A stretch of DNA of 64,000 nucleotides, from contig LSRX01000069.1 of NCBI GenBank assembly GCA_001939145.1, positions 149,146 to 213,145 on the forward strand, given 5' to 3'. Source of the stretch: Symbiodinium microadriaticum. Its lineage: Eukaryota > Sar > Dinophyceae > Suessiales > Symbiodiniaceae. Shown piece after piece: positions 56,501 through 64,000 of the stretch. The translations under genes were made by a program, and so were the position numbers. Under the pieces are notes generated by a model that worked only from the letters and a program-made list of their open reading frames with translations, was not told the DNA's origin and ran no database searches. Position 1 is the stretch's first letter, and every line of letters begins with the position of its first letter.

Positions 56501-58987
56501 TCATGGGTAGTTATCAGTGGGGTTATAAGTTCATAATTACCCATGAACCTCCAAGTAGTGTATGCATTGGGCTGACATGCTCTTTGGGCCCTGTGGCGCT
56601 GTAAGTGTCTCATCGTGGAGAACCCCGGTGTTCTTCAGAGGAAAGCCAACCAGAACACTCCCTGTACGAAGGCGCTTGGCATCGACCTCGCAGTTCTGTA
56701 CTTGCTCTACGTATGACTTCTGACTCACTATGAATCTGAAGGTCCCCGCCTCTTCCTCCTCTTCAGACTCCGAAACCCTACGCCTAAAGCCGAAACCGCC
56801 CTCCGAGCCCCAAGCCCTGCAACTCTTCGACCTTGAAATCTCGAGGGCGGAATGGGAAGCGTCTTCGCGCCGCAAGGGCATGGTGGCGGTAAAGGCCCGG
56901 GCCCAGGAGAACCAGTGTGCAGACTCTGCCCATAGTAGTAAGACACTGACGAATATGTGCCGGTGTCGCTTTGGTTGTCGCTATTGCTGTTGCATTGCTG
57001 CTGATAATTACTAGTTTGCTGCTGCTGCTGCTACTGCTGTTGTTGTGCTCGCCTTTGCCAGTCTTTGGTGTCGCTTCTATTCACTTCTCCTGTTATCATC
57101 TACAAAATGTTCACACCGCTTGCACCGGTCTCACCCAGCTTGGAAGAAGATGAAAAGTTGCATGTGTATAACCAGTAGTCGCCAAGCCGTAAATACGGGC
57201 TCAGGAGGCGCGATAGAAGTAAGTATATACGAGACTTACTTTGCAAGTGCCGGCAAGACCCCACTAAACTCGAACTGCCTGGGAAGGCGAGCGCCACAGA
57301 AGGGATCTGGTGCCGACCGACGTGACAGCTCTGGAGTCGGCCGTGCCAGGAGCTCGAGCATTGGTTACAAGGACGTGGCGGCACAAACTTGGTTCTCGCG
57401 AAAGCAGGCGAACAGCCATTCTCACAATCAACTGCACGGAGATTTCAAAAGCCAGAAATCCTGAACTCAAACCAAAGCCCAAACAAGGCTGGAACTCAAC
57501 GATCTCGGCCTCTTCCCGGATCAGCCGCTGAACGTGTCGACGCTCCTCACGCTGAGGTGCATTCCGGAGGAACCGGCCAAGCTTTCGGTTTAGGGGGTTT
57601 AGGGCTTCTAGGGTTCAGGATACATGTTTTCGGGTTTAGAGGGTTAAGGGCTTCTAGGGTTCAGGATGCATGTTTGAATTGCTGTTTTTGAATTTCGGGG
57701 TTGGTCTTCTGTTGCCGGGTTCATGGTTGAGGGCTCAACGAAGGAACCATCTTCCTTTTGGATTTATGGGCTTCCACCACTGCTTTGGTTTGGGTTTAAG
57801 AACGTTTGTTCGGGCTTTGGGGTTACCCCGAGGCCTACTTAAAGGAATCCCTCAAGGCTTTCCGGGCTTCAGAATCCGGCCGCTGTAGTGTGGCCAGATA
57901 CTGATGTTCAGTTTTTCATAGAGGCCACTTCGATCTGCAATCCGAGCTAGCGAAGCACCGCATAAATCGAGTTTGCAGATCAGAGCACCGAGGGATGCCG
58001 GTAGACGACCGCAGGCTAGTCGTTTCGTTTCTCTCCTCTCTTCTGGTACCGTGGCCGCGCCGAACATCCCATAGGCCCCAGCTCCAGAATTCTGGACTCC
58101 GGACCCACATTCCTCTGAACTTCAGTTGAGCTTTAGTAACGTAGTTAAGACATCCGAAATTTTTCACTTATCCCCTGACACGCAAAACGCTGTTGGACTT
58201 GAACCCTACCTAAACCTCATAGAGCAGCTCGAAACCAGCCGTCGCTGCTGGGGACGGGCAGCAATCGTATCCCGAGCCGTAGCAAGGAACCCCAAACCGT
58301 GTAGACCACAAGCCCAAAACCCCACACATGCTGAGCCTTTGACCAAGCCCAAAACTCAAACTCCGTGTATCCGCAAAGCCCCCAAGCCCTCTTGAATACT
58401 TGTAGAACCCTCATAGAACGCCGAACACCTGATCCCACCTTAAGCCGCTGAACCCTAGACCCCTAAACCCCAGCCCCCTAAACCATCCTAACCTCCAAAC
58501 CCCTCCCCCCCAAAAAAAGAAAAAGCTACATCTAACACCCCAAAGCCATCCAAGAAAAGCCCCCGCAAAAAAAAGCAAAAAAACAAAAGCTCTAAGAGCG
58601 CAGGACAAAGCCCTTGAGATGGTGGAAAACCTCAAGGCGAAAGGCATCGGGAAAGGCCGGGGGCTCGCACAGTGGGGGTTGTTTGTTGGGTTTTTAGGGT
58701 TTGGCTTAGGGTTTAGTTTTGTTTTTTGGCTATTGGGTTTAGGGTTTCAAGGTTTGAAGTGATAACACCAGGAATCACGAACCCTGCAGGCCGTAAACCC
58801 TAAACCCTAAACCCTAGTAATTGTGGCTCACAAGCTTGCGTGGGCTTTGTGTGAGAGCGAGGGCTCGCAATCGTCGGCTCTCACAATGCATCAAGTCTGT
58901 CTCCCGTATCAAAGTCTGTTGCGGAAAATCGTCTCTGAGCTGCTGGTGCCAGGCAAGGCCGTCTCCAACCCCAACAACTACCTACAG
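50603..58987 (+). CDS. Repeat-module protein with D/N-P-S/N-N-Y signatures
   Basis: Exons join in phase into three copies of one module. Module 1: 50603-50656 (DHAFELLDAVAQKSARGE, donor GC) plus 51080-51117 (VKDISNYISATISPN). Module 2: 52871-52914 (EAVGLQLTDE), 53333-53386 (AVHALLTVPTSHASEILE) and 54307-54366 (AVAEKHTELRDPSNYASRLM). Module 3: 57525-57587 (PLNVSTLLTLRCIPEEPAKL), 58604-58655 (DKALEMVENLKAKGIGK) and 58953-58987 (KAVSNPNNYLQ). Between modules 2 and 3 lie Gly-rich exons 56165-56225 (KGKGKGGDGGFGGGSFGGYG) and 56846-56906 (GGMGSVFAPQGHGGGKGPGP), and a possible exon at 54922 (NHPAFYAQHKCPYGSMGLR). I recall similar modules in dinoflagellate proteins that often carry RNA-binding domains. 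With the Gly-rich linkers this suggests RNA binding, which is inference. No RRM was seen. Start and stop exons are unknown. Confidence 0.55.
51356..51407. repeat. (TGG)n microsatellite
   Basis: TGG/CGG triplets, a source of false poly-Gly and poly-Trp frames. Confidence 0.8.
52108..52352 (+). CDS. Candidate exon, 80 open codons after an acceptor
   Basis: Acceptor CACCGTACAG, then LNPWTALLSSISDACRGQLS, ANVIDCDKHSQRAQPKL and YATTIGVLFMEKVFH, stop TAG about 52352. No domain recognised. It may belong to the repeat-module gene or be chance. Confidence 0.25.
52396..52563 (+). CDS. Possible first exon with N-myristoylation-like start
   Basis: ATG then GGCFSALCFQGDDTAASA. Met-Gly-Gly-Cys with a following Ser and Cys fits an N-myristoyl plus palmitoyl membrane anchor. 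Alternative use as a non-coding stretch cannot be excluded. Confidence 0.25.
   Translation: MGGCFSALCFQGDDTAASALINSRGLHLRRKSLAFRRVWLLRICFAPESQVFYLL
52737..52830. mobile_element. MITE family 1, copy 4, reverse orientation
   Basis: It begins TTGATGATATAAATCCTGCA and ends ATGCAGATTTATGTCATCAA. The core reads in reverse relative to the other three copies. If two flanking Gs are included, CTAC occurs on both sides, a possible 4-bp target duplication. Confidence 0.85.
53225..53322. repeat. Telomere-like CCCTAAA array
   Basis: CCCTAAA, CCCTGAA and ATCCCTAA units end 10 bp before the acceptor of the 53333 exon. Confidence 0.8.
53440..53568. repeat. (TATG)n / (TA)n microsatellite
   Basis: ATGTATAT units, a TA run, then about 14 TATG units. 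In an intron of the repeat-module gene. Confidence 0.9.
53815..53922. repeat. Telomere-like TTTAGGG array
   Basis: About ten TTTAGGG, TTTAGAG and TTCAAGG units on the + strand, 240 bp from a C-rich array of opposite orientation. Confidence 0.8.
54165..54254. repeat. Telomere-like CCCTAAA array
   Basis: CCCTAAACCCCTAAACCC units end 50 bp before the 54307 exon acceptor. Confidence 0.85.
56490..56557. mobile_element. 68-bp inverted-repeat element with TA ends
   Basis: TACTTGGAGGTTCATGGGTA at the left and TACCCATGAACCTCCAAGTA at the right are perfect reverse complements, with an 18-bp loop. The outer TA could be a Tc1/mariner-type target duplication. Confidence 0.75.
58436..58815. repeat. Telomere-like units flanking an exon
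   Basis: C-rich units (58440-58510) precede exon 58604. G-rich (58685-58760) and C-rich (58795-58815) units follow it. Three orientation changes occur within 380 bp. Confidence 0.7.
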
Positions 58988-59368
58988 GCCGAGGGTTTAG
59001 GGTTTAGGGCGGCTGCCTCGATGACATGGAGCGAAATCGAACGCCAAGACTCTTGCATCAGGGGAAGTGGTTAGGCTCAAATTCACTTTCATCCAGTGCA
59101 GTGAGCACCACCCAAGCCTCCCCCCTCCCCCCACCAAGCGAGCGCAGAAGGGTGGCCGGGTTCACTCGGTTCTTTGCGTGTTGATTGCAACAGCGCCTCC
59201 TGGGCTTCTGACCTGCATCCGGCCTTTCGCCTCTTATGTTACCCGCTGCTCCTCCACCTGCACCGTGCTCGGAGGCGGCCGTCTGTAAGGTGGTGAGGGA
59301 AGGCGGAGGATCAGGAATCTCGCCGAGTCGGATTCCCAGATTGTTGGACGTGCCCGAGGGCCTGAGGT

Positions 59369-59520
59369 ATGATGATGGTGATGATGATGATGATGATGAT
59401 GATGGTGATAATGATGATGGTGGTGGTGGTGGTGATGACGATGATCATGACGGTGATGAAGAAGAAGATGATGGTGGTGATGATGATGATCATGATGATG
59501 ATGAAGAAGAAGAAGATGTT
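59369..59520. repeat. (GAT)n / (GAA)n acidic-coding microsatellite
   Basis: GAT, GGT and GAA triplets. The + frame is almost only Asp, Glu and Gly; I treat it as a repeat, not a gene. Confidence 0.8.
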
Positions 59521-60368
59521 GATGGCGATGACATGGAGTAGCATGGGCGTGACGATTGCTAGATTCATGTACTTCTTGCCATCACGACTCCTCACAAGCA
59601 AGAGATGCTAACACAAAAGCCGCAGTTTGCAACTCAGTAGCAGTGTAACGCCTTGTTCTGAGCCAATCATGCTTTACACAGGCCGAGCAGAATACCGTAA
59701 CAACTCAAGCCTTTACTGTATTGCCTGCAGCAATCAGTTTAAGCTCCGAGACAGTGCATGTTTTGTCCTGTTCACGGGCGCCAATGTATCTCGCCGCATC
59801 AGGTGCTGGCAAGGGTGGTGTGAACAAAAACTATACAGGCGAGTCTTGGCCCATGCAGGAGCGTTCCGTGGCCGATGTCGTGAAGTGCTTAGTTACTGTA
59901 TAAGACGAAGGAGATGATCTCCCCATCACCTAACGGAGCGAAGCCAAACAGAGTCGACCACCCTTCATAGCGTTCTAAACTCCTTGACTGTACCTGGGGA
60001 GCCGTGTGCACCATCATCTTCGTGTTCGGGTAGTCGGGTTTCTCCTCGTGCTGATTTACCGTAGTCATAATCTTTCACGGCAGGGTAAACAAGACATTCC
60101 TGAGAACGGCGATGTTCGGTAATGGTATTGCATCATGAGCTGGTGGGGTACAGGTTTTCCTATGCAAAACCTATGCACTTTAAACAAAAAAAGCCTATAC
60201 CTGTAAGTTGACTCACGCAAATCCACGAGTTTCACCCGGTCCTGTGGGTGAGCTCCAGCCTGAACAACTTTCTTCACCCATCCTGGAGCCTTGCGCCCAG
60301 AATTGGGAGCCGGAAACCCTGCGTCCCCGAGCGAAAACCCTCCCAAACCACCGCAGGAGGCCCAAGGA

Positions 60369-60612
60369 AATCCTACACCCCCAACCCGAAGCCTAATCCC
60401 TCAACACCTCAACCCAAAACCCTCTACTCGTACCACGTAGACCCTAAACCCCCAACCTCCAAACCCCAAACCCTAAACCCTAAACCCCCAACCTCCAAAC
60501 CGCATCAACCCTAAACCCTAAACCCCCAACCTCCAAACCCCATCAACCCTAAACCCCAAAGCCCCAACCTCCAAACCTCATCAACCCTAAACCCAAAGCC
60601 CCATCAACCCTT
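60369..60612. repeat. C-rich telomere-like array with 36-38 bp tandem unit
   Basis: CCCTAAACCC mixed with CCCCCAACCTCCAAACC. Copies of CCAACCTCC start at 60452, 60488, 60526 and 60564, a higher-order period of 36-38 bp. Confidence 0.8.
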
Positions 60613-60709
60613 TAAAAAATCCGTAACAGCGAAGCTCCCACGGCCTTCCACGCCAGGTAATCAGAGTCGCCAGCGAGCCGAGGAGTTGGGTCTGATGTTG
60701 GCCCGGCCT

Positions 60710-60828
60710 CCTGGGTTTAGGGCTTATGGGGTTTATAGGGTTCATAGGGCTTATAGGGTTTATAGGGTTTAGGGCTTATAGGGTTTAGGGTCTATAGGGT
60801 TTGTAGGGTTTATGGGGTTTAGGGTTTA
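60710..60828. repeat. G-rich telomere-like array
   Basis: GGGTTTATA, GGGCTTATA and GGGTTTAGG units. Opposite orientation to the array ending 100 bp upstream. Confidence 0.8.
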
Positions 60829-62460
60829 GTGCCGTGAAGAGAGGAAGAAGTGTGCGCGGATTTACCAGGACCCTCCTTGAACCCTCAAATGGGGGCACAT
60901 GGTCCCAAATCATTGTCATGGGTATTTAGGGTCTGATAGAAGCTAGATGGAGGGTCTAGGTAAGTTGTGTCTATTTCCGTGTTGGGGTTTTCGTAGGGGT
61001 TCGAGGCGGTTAAGGTCTATGGAAAGACTCGAAGTGGACGAGTTTTCGAATAAAGTCTGCGAATGGTACCTGTTTGTGGCCGTTTGGAATCTTAGGCTCT
61101 TTCTCTGTATTTCTCTGTCGTCTACAGATTTCCAGGTGGCTTCGTGCTTGAGGGTTGATCAGGGGTCGGGGTGTAGTTTTGGGCTTTGATCCTAAGTTCT
61201 TGGGCTTAGGGACTGTAGGCTTTGGGCTTTTGCTAAGATGTTCGTGCTACTTCGGTCGGACCTCACAGGCCCTTCCAAGTTCCGTCGTGCCGGAGTGGGT
61301 TCCTAGCCTCATAAGCAGGCTCCCGGACTTTTTTTCATTGTACAGTGTGTGTGGTTGTGTGCCCGTGTATACATGTGTATACATACATATGGTGAATGTT
61401 TAGGTATTTGCTTGATTACTTATGTTTTGCTTACTGGCTTATCTTATACCTACATACATAAAAATGTCTACATACATAAAAATACATGTGTGGGTATCAT
61501 AGATGTTACGGACAGCCTTGCTAAGGACGACGAGTCTTCCGGCGTGCTGGCTCGAATGCCGCTGCGGCTCTGGTCTTAGAGAGCCTTCCTTGATATATGT
61601 ACAAGCAACTATGCAAGACTATCCCCTGTTCGGCCCCATATAACTATGTCTTGCTATAGCGACCCCAACCCCCCTATTCTCATTACCAAGCAGGGCCCCA
61701 TGTGAGTCCCTGTACCAGCACCGTAAAATCCTGGTCTAATCACTACGGCTCCTCCTTGATTGGAGTTTTGAGATTTTGAGAGTCCCAGTATGTTGGCTCC
61801 AAGGGCACTTCCGCCCCTGAACCCCATGCTCTTAGACCTACCGACTCCTCAGCCCTAGACCGTAAAGCATAAATAAGCTCCTTTAAGCCCTAAGTGAACC
61901 CTACCCGCATACCCAAGCCTTCCATGAAAGGTCGGCCATGCAGCTGCTGGAGGCCGCGACCTTTGGTTTTTTGCCCTGGATTTTGGATTCAAGCGGTCTC
62001 AGGAAAGGATTCGGATTTCTTAAGGCTCGTGGGTACTTGGTTTGTTTTTTTGCTTTTTGCTGCTTTTCTTGCATAGGAATGGTTGAGGATCCCTGGTACA
62101 ACGGATACTTGTCACTGGAATCCCCCCACCCTTCGGAATCCCGCCCTTTGAAGCGTTTTTGCAAGGCTTTGGAAGTTTAGGGTTTAGCGGTTTGGGCATG
62201 TACGAGGTGTCACTAGGGTCGGGGATTTAAGGCTTTGGGGTTTAGAGCTTGTACCCAAAAAGGTTTAGCAGTTAAGGATGTTTACGGTATACGGTTCAGG
62301 AAGTGTACGTGCCTGTAGGGTTGGTAGGGCAGATGAGGTTCAGTTCTATTTGAGCTTTTGGCTCTGGTGGGAACCATACTAGGCCGGGCTCATGCCATTT
62401 AGAAGGCTGATGGCACTCAGGGTTCACGCAGGCCTTTAAGTTGACCAAAGACTGAAACTT

Positions 62461-62552
62461 ACCCAAAGGGTCCAAGTACGAGTATAGTCTGTACTTTTGG
62501 GGCCCAAATAGCTACGAAGTAGCTACTATACTGGTACTTGGACCCTTTGGGT
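62461..62552. mobile_element. 92-bp MITE with perfect 19-bp ends
   Basis: ACCCAAAGGGTCCAAGTAC at the left and GTACTTGGACCCTTTGGGT at the right are exact reverse complements. The pairing continues to 28 bp with one mismatch. The centre contains another small palindrome, TAGCTACGAAGTAGCTA. Confidence 0.8.
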
Positions 62553-63404
62553 TATTCAAAACGTTGAGTTTTGTTCCCCGAGTGTTTGACAGTGGACAAG
62601 TAGTCCTCGGCCTCTGAGTTCTGAGATTTCGCGTGTACGGTTCAGGCTCAGGCAGAGACGGACATTAAGGAGCTGGCCAAACCAAGAGTTATAAGGGTTT
62701 AGGGTTTAGGGTTAGCTAGTCCTTCAATGCAGCTCAAAACCCATATTGCTGCCGCAGTACTACCGTGGATGTACATCTACCTGTGCCGCCGAAACTCGCC
62801 CTAAACCCTATGAAGCCTAAGGTGTGCATAGCGTATTCAGAATACGAGACTACACTGAAGCCAGGGCTTCCCAGAACTTCACTCCCGAAGCCCGTGACTT
62901 CCACAGGGGGCTGCAGAAGCAAGGCGGAATGGCGAGGCTTTACATCTGTTTGGCTGCCTTTTTCATTTTTTGTTTATCTTCATGTGCGGGTCAGTTAAGA
63001 GTCAGGGGCTTCTGGGTTCATGTGTTGCGGGAATCCAAGCAAGTTTTTTTTCTGTGTCGCCTCCTAATCCCGGAGATTAGCTCCGAAGATGGAAATCGAA
63101 GACAGGCATCAACTCTGGTTTTAGCGGGGACCTGACATGGCCCGTAGCCAAAAGCGCTGTACGATTGGAGGAGCTATTTGGCTGCCAAATTAACATTCAG
63201 TGCTCAGGGTGTGCATTCAGGGCTTTGATTACATGCGTTGGCAGAGGAGAGCAGGGAGAGTGGTGCATCACCGTCAGTGGCATGTGACGAAGAAAGAATG
63301 TCTTGACTGTGGCGACGGTGCCGACAGCGTACTCACTGCAATGCTGTAGTGCTGATGATGCGGACGACCAGCATGCTGGTGCAGGACTCCTAGTGGTGGT
63401 AACG

Positions 63405-63570
63405 ATGTTGTTGTTGCTGATGATGATGGTGGTGGTGAAGATGCTGCTGATGATGGAGTTGATGAAGAAGAATGTGATCATGTTGATGATGCTGATGTTG
63501 GTACAGATAATGACAATGATAACGGTGGTCATGTTGATAGCGATGACGATGATGAAGGTGATGATCTCAC
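63405..63570. repeat. (GAT)/(GTT) trinucleotide-rich tract
   Basis: Imperfect GATGATG and TGTTGATG repeats. The minus poly-Ile/Thr frame and the + Met/Val frame are shadows. Confidence 0.75.
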
Positions 63571-63773
63571 ATTGCTGGGTAACAAGATCGAAGGCAGCTC
63601 TGCGATTTGCTGGGAGCTGCGACATGGGTCCAACATGGGATACTCACTCGCCCGACTCTTACGCAGCTCTGAAATCTGGGAGTCCGATTATATCAAGACT
63701 CCTGACCGAACGCTCACCGAAGCCTTTCCGCCAACAAAAATAAATCTGCTCTTGGTGCCGGCATGCGTTGCAG

Positions 63774-63840
63774 GACCCCATCCTCTACATTCACGAGAAC
63801 AGTGGTCAGGTCACAGGCAACGGAGGCCCCGGCGGAATCT
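63774..63840 (+). CDS. Exon of a gene leaving the window
   Basis: Acceptor GCGTTGCAG, then DPILYIHENSGQVTGNGGPG and GISRA. A clean, GC3-rich frame. The product is not recognised and the donor is unclear. The gene presumably continues past the right edge. Confidence 0.4.
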
Positions 63841-64000
63841 CCCGAGCCGTTTCACTTGTTTGTACTTATAGTGGTTGTACGTTAATCTCGCTAGTCTTGC
63901 CCTTGTCAGTCATTGAATATTGCTGAGAGGACTACGAAGATCGTGATCATAGTAATAATCGTCATTATCATCACCGCCATCATCATGATCGTCAGTGACA

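Larger units (their letters stand above)
60840..63770. other. Spacer or introns with weak exon candidates
   Basis: No confident gene. Weak candidates are a terminal exon 61502-61579 (DVTDSLAKDDESSGVLARM, then stop), SAMQLLEAATFGF near 61937 after CCATGAAAG, and GLQKQGGMARLY near 62910. The SAMQLLEAA piece could be a further copy of the upstream repeat module. Confidence 0.35.

Noticed and set aside
59311..59601. Asp/Glu-rich acidic protein or its Ile-rich antisense
   Set aside because: The composition comes from a GAT/GAA microsatellite without conserved flanks.
1..64000. Subtelomere or chromosome end
   Set aside because: The heptamer tracts are degenerate, short, in both orientations and interleaved with exons; no terminal array is present.

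Overview
This window looks like nuclear DNA of a dinoflagellate, most likely from the Symbiodiniaceae or a close relative. Four things point that way. Coding sequence is cut into very short exons. Many inferred introns start with GC or GA instead of GT. Degenerate Arabidopsis-type telomere heptamers (TTTAGGG/CCCTAAA) fill introns and spacers on both strands. The recognisable proteins belong to lineage-expanded dinoflagellate families. No rRNA, tRNA, CRISPR, operon or bacterial signal was seen. Only one long open frame (42510-45566) stands alone. The other genes were rebuilt by reading three frames between plausible splice sites and asking whether the pieces join in phase into a known domain. 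All those exon boundaries are inferred.

Layout, all confident genes on the + strand. (1) 0-5.4 kb: intron/spacer DNA with telomere-like arrays, MITEs and a few possible orphan exons. (2) 5.47-15.55 kb: a gene with an SHxW-type domain (RPKWFVSHAW, ANNQHELG, VLLVLDQDAT, FRRIWCCFE) in micro-exons. One of its introns holds a compact frameshifted gene or pseudogene (7340-9740) that is another SHxW-like, leucine-rich-repeat and membrane protein. (3) 16.5-23.6 kb: a series of single leucine-rich-repeat exons, perhaps the C-terminal part of the SHxW gene. (4) 23.7-36.8 kb: gene-poor, dominated by microsatellites, with one good 3'-terminal exon at 31779-31922. (5) 36.87-47.64 kb: a D-isomer-specific 2-hydroxyacid dehydrogenase in at least ten exons. 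One of its introns contains the whole 1018-residue ankyrin / NC-motif / class 3 lipase ORF. (6) 48.6-59 kb: exons of a protein built from repeats of a short helical module ending in a D/N-P-S/N-N-Y signature, with Gly-rich exons between. (7) 59-64 kb: repeats and isolated exon candidates, including a good one at 63774.

The most interesting points are two independent cases of a compact, same-strand gene inside an intron of a micro-exon gene; the high share of GC/GA donors (about 12 of 19 inferred introns); introns whose first bases resemble the start of the downstream exon; at least eight small inverted-repeat element types, one with a tandemly triplicated core; and the intronic telomere-like repeats. 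Gene functions beyond domain names are not established by the sequence.
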